From Trichoplax sp. H2 (taxonomy: Eukaryota > Placozoa > Uniplacotomia > Trichoplacea): a stretch of 64,000 nt of DNA. The notes under the pieces are model-generated. The model was not told the origin of the DNA, did no database searches, and saw nothing but the letters and a program-made list of their open reading frames with translations. This document shows, piece after piece, positions 43,113 to 55,887 of the stretch (position 1 is the first letter of the stretch; each line of letters opens with the position of its first letter). The stretch lies in NCBI GenBank assembly GCA_003344405.1, contig NOWV01000261.1, forward strand, positions 1-64,000, in the 5' to 3' direction. Made by a program: the position numbers and the translations under genes.

Positions 43113-45454
43113 TCAATCAGATATATAAAGCACTATCGATTCGATCTTTAGGAATGAGCGATATAGTGCTACAACGAATAGAAAAATAGAATTTCAATAC
43201 TGGTTATGTCTAATATTGTTCTAACGCTAGTATTACTACTATCGTTTAGTTCGTTATTAGAATCCTAGATATGTTAATATTCTCAATGCTTAAAACTGAG
43301 AAATAAGTTAAAAACTGCGTTACCTAATTAAGCGTGCGAATATGAAATATTTCACTTGCTTATGAATATTTGTATGGCATGTATATATGTCCTCGTATTA
43401 GGATGATATTAATACATTTTTATAAGCAATCATTGTGCTTTATAGTACTTACGGACTTTTTAATGAATAATAAATGATTATAACTTGACTGTAAAATTTC
43501 AACTTAATTATCTACTGAACTAGACTAGAGTAACGCTTCCATAGTATCAGCACTATTACATGATAATTTTGTGCATTAATTCATAAAATACCAGTAATAG
43601 TAGCCAATACATCGATATTTTATATGAATAACCACGTTAAATATAAATTTAATACAGTAATATGAAGCCATGAGTTTACTACCATTAACTCATTCGTTTC
43701 TGACGACAACTCAACTGTGCCATAACTACCGAAAATTACTATTAACACTAGTTTTTCTAACTACTGACCTTGATATCTTACCTTTAGGCTACAAGCGTAG
43801 TCTGCAGTACATGGCTATTTTATGAAACCTATTTAACTAATTACATTTTATGAATAAATTGTGGCTTGTAGTAGAAATTATTGAATATAAATTAACATTA
43901 CCATATTATCGCTTTTCTCTATCTAGGATCACCATATGATAAACTTTACAGTCTACAAGATATTATAATCATAAATCAATAATAAATTTGTCGCTTTCTT
44001 ATCTATAGAAGATACTAAAGTTTAAATTCTTTAAAAAGTTTATGACATTTATTCACCGGTTATAAAATAATATTTCTGTAAGCCAATTTACAGTTTCACT
44101 TGCATAACCTTAAAAGCAATTGCGAAAATATTAGAGTCATGACATAAAGAATATAAACAAATATTAGATATCTACGATAATGCACGCAATTAATTTAGTG
44201 TGTTATAACAGGTCGTTATAAATTGACATATTAGAGGCACATAATAATCATGCTGTATAAGAATCTATCTATGTTAAAAGAACAAATTCTATGTACAGTA
44301 TAAAGGCCTAGCACTTGTAAGAAATACGAAAATCATTTACAGTAGAAGTTTGTACAGGAATATCTAAAGTACGGTGGTTAATAGTTCTTTTGTAAATGAG
44401 GCACTGTTGCTACGAAAATTTATGTCACTTAAGGTAGTTCCATATAGAAGAAAGGAAAGCAATCGCGAAAAAATATCAGAAATCAAATGCATGCACATCC
44501 ACGTATGTCGTTTTGCGATATAAGTATACAGTAGGAGCATATTAGCTGACAATTACAAATATGTTAGGGAGACACAGTAGAACGTTATGCGGCTAATTCT
44601 TGTAAACCAATTAAACCAGTTTAATATAAGCCAAATACTTGCAAGAAATATTACTGCACTTAAGGAGCAGAAATCGCATATTTTAGAAATATCTATTCCC
44701 AGCTAATACTGTTCCATATAAATATAGTGCTGACATGGAATAGTCGTAATTTCTTACTTCTCTATCCTATGACAATCACTTAATTTATGCATTGAAAATA
44801 ATTGTCGTCAGGATATATAGTTTAACAGCCATTATATTATTTCACTTCCTTGTCTTAAGTAATAATACAGCATTCTTTATTCAGTAAAATAACTCCTCCC
44901 AGTTCCTACAGCTACATTGTCCATTAATTTGTACCATCGCATTTCCGACACATAACTATGTACTACTGAAACAGGTTTATAAGCACATTCTAACACTGTT
45001 TATTACATAAAAATTAGTTACTGCTATGCCCGTATATTGGTTGTCTCAGACTCCGTTCGGGATAATAATAACACAGTACAGTACATTAACAATATATTTC
45101 ACAAAGAGTGTATGTGTAATCGATAGTATATAATTTATATAATCAATTCACGCTTATACTGTATGATTCGATCGATATTTATCTGTTGATATTTCGATGG
45201 TATGACGAATCAGCAAGTACTGAAGTAGTCTTTGTAAGAACACTACTTATCATATAATTATAGCTTTGGCGTAGTCCTTAGGTAGACTTGCTACCTTTTA
45301 AGTTGAAAAAACGTGAAACTGTCTGCAATAGAATGATCCGACTCAGACATTAGGTGTGCCATGGTGATCAAACACTTACTAATTGGATCAATGTTGACGA
45401 TCAACTGGACTGCCAATTTAGAACTCGTAATTTAAACGATCACTTGGTAAATCT
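43113..45454. other. Intergenic, no gene recognised
   Basis: AT-rich, with no open frame above 62 codons and no module. It must include R3's 3' UTR and R4's promoter. Confidence 0.45.
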
Positions 45455-48400
45455 ATGGAGTACGTGATGGGCAGCTCATCACGAAAAATAGTCATGCTAT
45501 GGTTTATATCAATGATAATACTTTCTGCCAGCATTATTGTTGAAGGAGTTCATGAAAGCAACAGATGTCAACAATATCGTGAGAAACGGTGCCAATTTAA
45601 TACTTCATCCGTTTATAGCTTCTCTGGTACGTGTTCGTCAAAAATTAATTTTTTCAGATTAGTTCGTGCCCCACATTCCATCTTTACTGTCTCAAGGGGT
45701 AGATATTTCATAATAAATACAATCTCTAAGTTTCTTCGTAGTAGTACCTTGCTTGGCTCCATCAATCCGCTAGCTCAAGCAGTAAGGTACCTTACCTTAT
45801 TATTAATTAAATTAAAACTAGGAACGAATTTATATTTCAGTTATTACATATTTACCGGTACTCAATCTATCTAAACGAAATTATATTCCAATAAATGAAA
45901 AGAATTTCTTTTTCATCAGTTACGAAAACGACTAACGAAATGATTTTGTTTTTAACAGTCCCTCCAGTTTATTACACTCGTTGCAATTTTGATAGCGATA
46001 CTTGCGGTTGGAACCAACTGAAGAATATTGATTTCTTTGATTGGACTCGTTCTAAAGGCAGCCTTCCCAGTGCTGGTACACGATCACTGTATGATCATAC
46101 ACAAAATAATGGTTAGTTGCTTAGCTTAAAGTTAATATTTGACGATAGTAAACACAAGTGTAGCTAGTGAAACTGAACCGTACAAAACTGCTACACGTTC
46201 TGTTAAATATATATGTTACGGCCTACGCGTATTGGCCAACTTCGGGTTTTGGCCGTAACCTATGTTATACGTGCTCGAGCAAGTAAAATTGATATTTACG
46301 ATTCTTTAATGAATCTTTGACAATTAGAAGTAATCCTATGGAAAAATTTAGAATAATTTAAGTTTGTATTATAGGTTCTGGTTTTTACATGTACATTGAC
46401 GCATCGGTAAACAATTACGGAACTTATGCGGATTTGATTAGCCCACCGTTACAATTATCGGCAGTTGGTGATAAAATAAGGGTAAGCAATCCTATTCGTA
46501 CAGAAATTGTACTTATGATTGTTTTCAATCTCTTACTAACAAACAAATAAACTTAAAAGCGATTGATGAAGATGAATTGATAGTTAATTATTGTAATGCT
46601 ATCGTAATCGACGATAGTCGTAGATCGCAAGTGTAAAAGAATTTTATGGCATGGCTAATCGTATGTTTGCGTTCATGATCTTACACATTGTCCAATTCAT
46701 TTTATAGATTTCATTTTATTATCATGCATTTGGTTCAAGCTTGGGAGAGCTTCATGTCTATGCTGTATATCCTAGGCACGAAAACGCCTTCCATGTACTT
46801 CATAAGATTAAATCGAACTCTATAAATTCTTGGCGGCTGTATACAAAGAGTTTCACTCTCAAATACAGTACCTATCATGTAAGTAGCTAATAACAAATAT
46901 GAATATGAGGACTTTGCCATGTCCATTTATATTATTTTTATTTAAAATAATGTATAAGCTCTGTCTTCCATAACTACGCAAGATTTGAAACTTAATAAAT
47001 AAATATATTCAGAATATGTCACTAGCCTATAAATACTAAGTACTAATTAGTAAACTCTTATCGATCGTTCAATTTCTATCGCATTGATTTCCATTGCTTA
47101 CTATAATGATGAAAAGATTTTACTTCGAGGAATGGTTGGATCGACCCACTCTAGTAATATTGCTATTGACGATATTAGCGTTTTATCAGTTGGTAAGGCT
47201 ATAATTAAGTGACGGATTATGCATCTACTCCATATGCCTAAGTTTCGTTACTGATCAAAAAATAAATTCTTTTTCTATCATCAGAAACATCTTGCTACAC
47301 CAGTCATGGTGAGTTTTACCGTGGAACAGAAAATTACGCCAGAAATGGCAGCGTTTGCCAAAATTGGCATTCTTTTAATTTGACCACTAGCTACGCCACT
47401 GCTAACCATTTAATGTCAAACTATTGTCGGAATCCCTTTGGATCGACTCGAAATCATCCATGGTGCTTTACAGATACTTTAACACGTCAGTGGCAATACT
47501 GTAATATTTCTAGATGCAATCCATTGCTCATTCCTACTCCAGCCTATCCGTTGGGAAGTGAGTAAATGGATACATGATTAATAGAATCGTCCTTGATTTT
47601 AAGATCGAAAAGGGCCTATTAAGCATAATACTCGTATACTACAATTTTTATTCATTTCTATTTAATAACATTTTACTTTACTTCTTCTCTAATTAAAGCT
47701 CCCTATCCGTTAAGTTTTGTCCACAATTTAGTAGAACAAACCAATGTTGGTCGAGTAGTTTTGTATCATAATGGACAGTGGGGTACTATATGTAGAGCTG
47801 GTTTAAAGGCCTCTACAGCTGCTCTCATGTGCCAGAGCTTCGGAATTGGCACCGTCGGACAACTAACGAGTATGTAATTTTACTTGAGGCATGCAATGTT
47901 TCTTGTGAATCATTAACAGTTACGGAGATCATTACGCGTTACCATCATTACAATTAAACCTGTCTCGTGCTTTCCATTACAACTATTACAGTTAATAGAT
48001 ATATAGGTGTTGATCCTGTTTGGCTAAATGGTTCCAGTATAAATTGTCAAAATTCGACATCCATATCGGCCTGTACTTTCAATCCTAGGGGCAGTATATG
48101 CCCTAATACATTGGATGCATGGATAGCTTGCAGTTATAAAGCAGGTTAAAACTAATATAAGTTCAAAAATGTCAAAAATAATTCATGATTTGATATGGCA
48201 GTTACCATACCAGATAGCTAAATATCTTTTAGAAGCTATAAAGGAGATAACTGTTGTAGGTGCTATTAGTATACGCGCTTTGCCTATCATCAAATAAGTA
48301 CGGTTGAAAAACTGGGAAGTAACAAGCTAGGATAGTAAATTAGTTACCAGGATTTCATATTTTGACCTACTATAATTTTCTGGTAACGATTTGCATTATA

Positions 48401-51400
48401 ACCATCTAATTAATAATACTCTAGCAGCACTAGTTTTACGATCCTAATTCTATACAACTATCGGCTTACGCGCGCCAATTAGTTTCTTGCTGTCGTTTAA
48501 AAATGACTAGGTATTAGTGAAATATTTCGAAAACAAATGTGCACCTAAATGTGGATTAAGTTAATATAAAATAATGATATGAACATGCCAAACGATCACC
48601 TCCGCTTTCTAGAGATTATATATAAGCACTTTATTATATCAATTTGCTAATCTACAACTTACCTTAAAGATATCAACTAATACACGAATTTTTGTATAAC
48701 ATCTCGTGATTAACTATTGTGAAAAAATTAAAGCTTCTACGAGGTATAACATATCACTTTCTAGTGGAGGAAATGATACTAGTGGCGTTATTTATGTTGG
48801 AGTTAACGATCGATATGGTATCATCTGTTTTTCGGCTTGGAATTTAAATAGTGCTGATGTCGCCTGTCGACAAATGGGATACATTGGAGCCTATTCTTCT
48901 AATGGTACGCACTATGTATAACGGATTATTGATATGCATCGGAAATATAAGTTTTGACATTGTCAGTTATATCACTTAATTTCAGTTACGACTAGTATAT
49001 ACCCAACGAGATCGGTATTGATCGATTTAATTGAATGCAATGGCTACGAAAGTTCAATTGGCCAATGTAAAGCATTGATAGTTTCATCATCCTCTTCCTG
49101 TCTTTCAACCAGTATTGCTACAGCTTCATGCAATTCCGGCCAAAAGTCATACAGTGAGTTGATATTGTAACAAAGGATAGCCTATCCTAAATTATGCTTG
49201 TTTCCTAGATAAAAATGAAGTGATTGGGTTGCCCATTAAACAGCAGCTAGTTAAAAATTTACAACATAGGATATTTTATGTACGGCAGACAAGTATTACT
49301 CATGTTTGCATCTTTTAGCAGAACGTAATGCTATAATATTTCATGCCTCAAAGTAAAATAATTTACCCGCATAATACAGGCATGATTTTTTATTACAAGT
49401 AATAAACAATTACAACTCTGCCATTGTTGTTAACTTGTTGCTGCAGTAAATATTATAGTAAATGTTGCCTAAATGGATAGTCTATACTTGATTATATTAT
49501 CACAAATAATAAAATTCTATGCTATTTGAAAAGCAATACGTTAGCATTACAATACTAGATGCAGTCGTTTACATGAATTATAATGTAAGGAAATAATGTA
49601 CAATGTTTTTAATTATACAATGATTTAAGCAATGATAACACTATGCTTATAGATCAGTAACTGTGTAGATAAATACATGTTTATCGTATGCGTATAGAGG
49701 AGATTAAGATGCAATTAGCAATAACTACCAAGGATACATTATTGACAATTTCGCCATATAATTATCGTTACAGCAAGCAATAATAAACCTTCCAATTGTC
49801 AGTTTGAGTATGGTTTATGTGGATGGAATACTACTGGAAATCCAACATGGATTTGGCATCCTGCTGGTACTGGACGTTTTGCAGGATTCTCAAATGGTAA
49901 GTTATAACTCAACTCTATTACCTAGCTATTTAAGCAGGAACTGATAGGAAGCAAAAACGTATTCAATTCATATTAATAGATATGTCGTACTTACAACTTG
50001 TAAGGCCACCTGGTTATGCAAATCCAATTACAGCCGTATTTAGCAGTCCACCTTTCGAAAGGATAGATACTAGTGTCTATGTAAGAACTTCGAGCCTTGG
50101 ACTACAGTGTCGTAACAAAGGCACATATCTAACAGCAGTCTTGCATAGGAAGTTAATTTAATTTAATTCGACTCTAATTTTAAATTATTTCAGATTACTT
50201 TTCGGTACATTTTGAATAGCCATTTCTCAGGAGTGTTCGAAATCCAATATGCCATGTTAACGATGCAATATTTTGATCGCATTTACCACAATGCTTTTAC
50301 ATCGGCAGATTTCAATACATGGCTATCTGTTACGACGACGACATTTAGGCCTAGCAGCTCATCGCTATTTCGCGTAAGTTTGTTTACAGTTGCCCCATTT
50401 ATAGGATTCAGTTGACTGACCATCAATATTGCATAGCCGCACCGATAGATGAAATGAATGTTTTAGCCTTATTTCCGTTGATATCCTCATTTTTGTGGAT
50501 TGAACTATTAAGTATTATGCTTCCATTGCAAATTGCAAACTATAAATCAATGCTAATTCCATTTGATTTTTAATTATCGGTTCAAACAATTAGATTAATT
50601 TCTTTTATAAGTCACCTCCTACGTCTTCCAACTCCGAAATTAGTGTCATAGGACTAGATGATATTAGAGTTTATGGCGTCGATGGCATTCATCCTTGTAC
50701 GTTGCTACTTATTCCCATCCTGACTATGATTGGAATATATCGATAGATAATTAAAGTGTTTTCATTTCGTTAACCGTTTTCTTTGATGTCTGATTTCTGC
50801 TACTATTCCTATACCATATTAATTTATTATTGGTGATTCGAATATGGCAAATATTTATTGATACATAATCACTTTGGTTCATTACAGCTCATGCTGCACA
50901 TAATTTAACCCGCCTTGGAATTGGCTGTGGAGTTGGATTGACAGTCCTCATGTTTATTATTGCTTACGCCTATGTTGTTAGATATAGGCGTAGGCTTGAA
51001 CGGGGTGGTAGAAGCACGATAGCAAATGTCAATTTAAATGGTCAAGGTGAAAACGGAGTAGTAACAGCTGATACTCATTTCAATGGCGCTAGCATGAATT
51101 CTGTGCAAAATCTACCACCACCAAGTAGGTTTGAAGACTTGTGTAGACTTTAGCTCGAAATTTGCGACTATCTTTTACTAGCTATCAGCAAATAAAATTA
51201 TCAATTAGTATGACTGTACTGTAGCAAGTGGATTTAAAAAGTCTTTCGCCAGCGAGTAGGTTTGACGACGACGACTTGTGTTGACTTTCGAGTGTAAATT
51301 AGCGACTATCGTTTACTACAGTAAGTAAGACTATCCTGTACTGTAGCAATTGGATAAAATAATCTACCACCACCGAGTAGGTTGGATGCCTAGTGATTTT

Positions 51401-52018
51401 AGATCCTCAATTTGTGACTATTGCTTACTAAATTAAATTATCACCTAGTATGGCATAATGTTGCAAGTGAATGAAGTAATAAGCGAATGTAAAAGTACAA
51501 TATTGATCAAATGATTGATATCCTATTTGAATTGTACTAGGTTATCCAGCTGCTATAAATTCTCACGCCACTGGTAAGTTACAGTAATTGCAACTACTTT
51601 TGATAATTAATTTATCATTTAAAAAATTTCGACTAGAACTGCTGTCTACTACTTTTCATGTAAGCTTATCCTGTAATTCTACCTTTACGCTTATTCCCAT
51701 ATCCATTAGGTGAAACGCCATCTTCGCAATCAGGTTGTGATAATAACGATCACAACAGCGAGTTGGGAACCAATAATTTAAGATATCAAGTTGATTCCAA
51801 TAGTCAATTATCAACGAAAAGTCCTGCAGGTAGTTACTATACTGTATTTTATTAACAATCATTTTCTACACGTGCGAGTATTTTAAGTGGATAGAATAGC
51901 GTAGCTTGTCTTGGTGAAATTAATTATAGTACAGTACAGTATATAATATTTAAAATTTTTATGGCTAGACCCATCGCTGGCACCTCCAACCTACGATCAG
52001 GCTGCGTCACGTCAATAA
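45455..52018 (+). CDS. R4: MAM/kringle/SRCR2/MAM single-pass receptor, complete
   Basis: Eighteen exons, 853 residues: 45455-45626, 45959-46111, 46375-46481, 46708-46878, 47117-47192, 47285-47557, 47699-47869, 47992-48144, 48734-48904, 48986-49153, 49774-49896, 49980-50080, 50194-50373, 50594-50696, 50888-51124, 51541-51573, 51710-51829, 51969-52018. Order: signal peptide, REKR ending at 45, YSFSG, MAM1 (58-226, CNFDSDTCGW), kringle (227-317, HPWCF), SRCR1 (318-425), SRCR2 (426-538), MAM2 (539-707), TM (about 718-740, LGIGCGVGLTVLMF), basic RYRRRLER, tail ending APPTYDQAASRQ. It is closest to R3 in layout, including the 33-bp tail exon (SYPAAI versus SYPSVV). A second Met at codon 5 could be the start. 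MAM2d lacks the Cys conserved in R1, R2, R3 and R5. The donor of exon 15 lies in a triplicated segment, and the last exon is repeated past a gap. Confidence 0.87.
46215..46259. other. Inverted repeat in R4 intron 2
   Basis: GTTACGGCC (46215-46223) and GGCCGTAAC (46251-46259) are perfect 9-bp inverted arms around a 27-bp loop. The loop also contains TTGGCC. It could form a hairpin in the transcript; function unknown. Confidence 0.6.
51108..51470 (+). repeat. Three diverged tandem copies spanning the R4 exon-15 3' splice-donor region
   Basis: Copies begin near 51108, 51239 and 51361. Each reads from the Pro-rich exon end (CTACCACCACC or a variant) through a GTAGGT donor, then a GCGACTAT/GTGACTAT block and a CTGTAGCAA-like end. 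Donor GT positions are 51125, 51256 and 51377. Only the first continues the R4 frame from the transmembrane exon. The other two lie in the intron as potential decoy or alternative donors. Confidence 0.8.
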
Positions 52019-52124
52019 CAAGCATTCCATCAATTACTTCTGCCATATCGCTTTGGAACTTAACAAGTATCTCTCCGTTGTGGAGATTTTCCAATCTATC
52101 CAATCGTTTTTGGATTTAATCAGT
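51857..52124 (+). repeat. 268-bp direct repeat containing R4 terminal exon, copy 1
   Basis: Near-identical to 52558-52822 beyond the gap. It includes the end of the last intron, the terminal coding exon 51969-52018 and about 100 bp of 3' UTR. Confidence 0.85.
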
Positions 52125-52537
52125 GTCACAACGTCGTTTGCAACAATCGGATTCCCGTTCCACACTTATCCTACTCTCCTCTGTCCTACAGTAAAACTGC
52201 CACCAGGCGTCACTACTCGCTCCACTTCAGCGAAGGACCTCAGTCAACAGTAAAGGCGGACTAGAAGCGTCTGGATAAATTTACTAAACTAACTTTATTA
52301 GGTCTCCGTATTTTCCTCCTCTCTAGCGAGGTAAACTACAACCTCTTATATACTTGTATCAAATCTACACCTTTTCCACCTGTTAATTATTCTTATACAT
52401 AACTTAGTCTTTTCTATAACTTTGTAATCCTATTAATTACTATCGAACAAATATGTGATAATTGATATTATTATGCGCTAATAATATTATAGCTCCAATT
52501 AACAATTTAAGATCTAACAGATTCCCTACAAGTGTGA

Positions 52538-52557
52538 NNNNNNNNNNNNNNNNNNNN
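52538..52557. other. Assembly gap (20 N)
   Basis: Run of 20 undetermined bases immediately followed by a second copy of R4's terminal exon region. Confidence 0.98.
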
Positions 52558-52822
52558 AATCATTTTCTACACGTGCGAGTATTTTAAGTGGATAGAATAG
52601 CGTAGCTTGTCTTGGTGAAATTAATTATAGTACAGTATATAATATTTGAAATTTTTATGGCTAGACCCATCGCTGCCACCTCCAACCTACGATCAGGCTG
52701 CGTCATGTCAATAACAAGCATTCCATCAATTACTTCTGCCATATCGCTTTGGAACTTATAACAAGTATCTCTCCGTTGTGGAGATTTTCCAATCTATCCA
52801 ATCGTTTTTGGATTTAATCAGT
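52558..52822 (+). repeat. Direct repeat copy 2 with an alternative R4 terminal exon (52665-52714)
   Basis: The acceptor CTAG, the 50-bp exon and its TAA are all preserved. The exon reads PPPTYDQAASCQ where copy 1 reads APPTYDQAASRQ, so the PPxY motif is kept while Ala becomes Pro and Arg becomes Cys. It may be the other haplotype placed in tandem across the gap, or a true duplicated last exon usable as an alternative. Confidence 0.7.
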
Positions 52823-53592
52823 AATGAAGTGGATAAATTACTGTACTATACTTATTTCCAAAGGTTGCTACCCTATTACTGTATATTATCTTAAAGTAAT
52901 TGAAATATCATAGTGAAATTGTCTTTCTATACAACTAAAGTTGATGAAATCTATGTGTAATCCTTTTTACTATGTGAAGAGGCTACTGTGCAATGTTAAG
53001 TTCATCATTATTTCATCAGCATTTGCCATATTTACGCCCATACAATTTTTGCAGCATAACAGGTGCTCATTTGCCATCGGCATACTTTGCATTACTAGTA
53101 TTAGTATTATTAATTGATCCATCGTAATATGATGGCGAATACTCGTACAGTAATCAGCTAAACTTCTACTCACAACTAACATTGGTTATTTATTCAACCA
53201 AATTACCAAGTATTGTTATTTATTATACAATTAACCGCACAAAAATATTCTTTTTTGCGCGGGGATTATTCTTGGACACGCTGTATACCGTATTATCAAC
53301 AGTAAATAAATAAATAAATAAAATTTCATGTTGCAGTGGGTGTTTACTTACCACTGGTATTATGAAGGTTAACGATAAGATTAGATTAGTTACGTTTAAT
53401 TAATTAAGGCGCCATCGAGGCGGCAAAAGACGAGATAATGATACTACTGAATTCGTGTAATGACTTAAAGATTCGTTCATCGTCTGAATGAATGCTTTTA
53501 GAGAGAACCTGTCATTCTGTTTTAACTCTATTCAATAAGACGAAGTTGTTTAGCTAAGACTTCTGACACTATCGTACATTTTGATCAAGGCT

Positions 53593-53920
53593 AATATTTA
53601 TTTATGGATTCCGCGAGAGAGAGAAGCTGCTATCTGTCGGTAGTCACAGATTACTGTACGCTATCGATGGCGTCGAATAAATCATCTGATCAAATCCTTC
53701 AATGATAAACATCCAATTCCACCGATTGACGGTTTACTATGGTATACTGTATTTATATTTAATTATGGATTCGAGGAGGGAAGGAGGTAGCTATCTGTCG
53801 TTAGTCTGATAAGTGATGACAGTAGGTTATCAACCGTTATCCAAGGCGACTGGATTGACACAATCACAATTTCTTCCTACTAAATCATCTGGTCAAATCC
53901 TTCAATGATGAACATCCAAC
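53593..53920. repeat. Diverged direct repeat pair (53593-53716 and 53753-53920)
   Basis: Both copies share TTATGGATTCGNG-like starts, GCTATCTGTCG and the block CAAATCCTTCAATGATNAAC. Copy 2 carries an insertion of about 45 bp. Confidence 0.7.
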
Positions 53921-54170
53921 GTCTACCTTTTCCGAATTAATGAATCTTTATCGCTGTATTGCAGGCGAGGAAACATGTCAAGCAAAATTCTCACCGACGC
54001 ACAGGAATAGAAACTTTGCAAGTCGCTACCATATCTCAATCCTATATCCTTAGGGTCATTTGCTAAGTACATCATCCACTTCTATAACTCTTTGTCCATG
54101 ATAGCATACAAGAAATTCAACGACAACATCCTCTCCATGTTGTTTTCAAGAATGATAAATTAATTACGAT

Positions 54171-54648
54171 GCTATTGGTATTTCATTCACGAAACAACAT
54201 GGTGCATGTCTGCAAACGCAAGTTGGACATGGCAGTGTTACACAGTCAATTGCTACTTGCCAATTTGAGTTGCCATCATTCGTTTCCATACTGCAATAAT
54301 CATAAGATAGCAAAGTATTGCTATTGCTCGTTGCTAATGCTAAGGTCAATTTTAATTTGATTATCCACTACAGCATCCAGTCATGATTGCAGATAACAGT
54401 AGAAAGGCGTCAAGTAGCCATGAGGAAGTAGCCATGCTGTCTATCCTTCTTTCAACTGAACGTAAGTTGCTATTGGTATTTCATTCACGATACAACAAGG
54501 TGCATGTCTGCAAATGCAAGTTGGACATGGCAGTGTTACACAGTCAATGGCTACCTGCTAATTTGAGTAGCCATCATTCGTTTCCATACTGCAGTAATCC
54601 TAAGATAGCAAAGCATTGCTATTGCTCGTTGCTAATGCGAAGGTCAAG
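54171..54648. repeat. 180-bp direct repeat pair (54171-54350 and 54469-54648)
   Basis: Period 298 bp, roughly 90 percent identical by eye. On the minus strand copy 1 (about 54164-54349) is open and contains CVTLPCPTCVCRHAPCC, a Cys-dense run. Copy 2 has the same frame broken by two stops. It is either a relic of a small Cys-rich exon or chance. Confidence 0.8.
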
Positions 54649-55043
54649 AGAGGAGATCAGGATGTTACTGTCCGAAAATATTCATGCGCACCTCTAATCT
54701 CTTTCGCACGCGGCACGCATACTGGACTGCTGGAGAATATATCAAAATAATCTTGCCATTTAGCAGTCTACAAAAGCGCCGCCTTGATCTCATTATCTGC
54801 TAGTTAGCTGCATTCCTTCTTGCTGATGCTTCCACGCCAAGTTTGAACGTCTCCAGTATTGTCGAAAGGTAACAAATTTATTTTTAGTTTTTCATTGATT
54901 GGCAAGAAGACAAAGTAGTATTGCAGCGGCAGAATATTTTCGCCTCTTGCTTGTCTATGTCAAATGAGTTCAATATCATACCCAACAGTTAAACCCTAAC
55001 CAATCTAACGGGGATCTTATTACTATTAATGTACATAAAATGT

Positions 55044-55370
55044 CGGATCAAGTCCAATAGACGTCTCGTCAACGAGAATAGATGGATGACTACTAATCGT
55101 ATTAAATAATAAAATGTGCCATACTTGCTGTATTATAGATGATGCTATTCTGACAATTTCCCGAATCTAATGATTGGAAAGCTAAAGTTGACTTTAAAAA
55201 TTATTACTTCGGATTAAGTCCGATAGACGTCTCGACAACGCACATGGATGGATGACTACTAATCGTAATGAATAATAAAAAGTGCCGTACTTGTTGTATT
55301 CTATATGATGCTATTCTGACAATTTCCCGAATCTAATGATTGGAATGCTAAAGTCGATTTTAAAACTATT
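55044..55370. repeat. 160-bp direct repeat pair (55044-55203 and 55211-55370)
   Basis: Nearly adjacent copies with period about 167 bp. They share the blocks GACGTCTCG, GGATGACTACTAATCGTA and GACAATTTCCCGAATCTAAT. The second overlaps the 3' part of the 132-codon minus-strand frame. Confidence 0.8.
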
Positions 55371-55581
55371 TTGAACTTCAGAGAATAAAGTAGAAACATC
55401 CAATACAAATTTCGCTCAAACTCGTACATCGTAATGGAAGCTAATCCCCGCGTTCTGTTCTTGCGATGTAGTTCTGTTAAGGTCTTTCCACTCTTCAAAT
55501 AATTATAGTTATTATTATAACTTATGAATATAGTTGGACCTACTATTTTGCATAAATTGAAAGGAATCATCAAGCTTTCAA

Positions 55582-55887
55582 TAGTAATGATCAAACTAGA
55601 ATGTAAAGTGTCTGCTTGAGCTAGTAATGGATTGATAAACACAGAAAAGTAAAATGGCGTTGGCGGTCTTTCATAAAATTGGTATATCGCCCAGTGCACG
55701 TGTTAGTCGTTTACTCCTTTGCTTTATCTGCTATAATTCTAAACGGTAAACTAAACAAAGTCCATCTGTAGTTGTTGGTAATAATCACCCTATAATGTAA
55801 AGTGTCCTTGAGCTGATAATGGATTGACAAAATAGAAACGTAAATGTTGTTGGCGGTTGTTCTTAAAACAAGGAATATATCGCCAGG
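55582..55887. repeat. About 110-bp direct repeat pair (55582-55693 and 55777-55887)
   Basis: Both contain AATGTAAAGTGTC, TAATGGATTGA and TTGGCGGT, and end ATATCGCCA. They align without a frame change over most of the minus-strand open frames. Confidence 0.7.

Noticed and set aside
53286-53325. AATAAATAAATAAATAAA run as a polyadenylation signal for R4
   Set aside because: It lies more than 1.2 kb past the stop, beyond the gap and duplicated exon; in DNA this AT-rich such hexamers are too common to assign.
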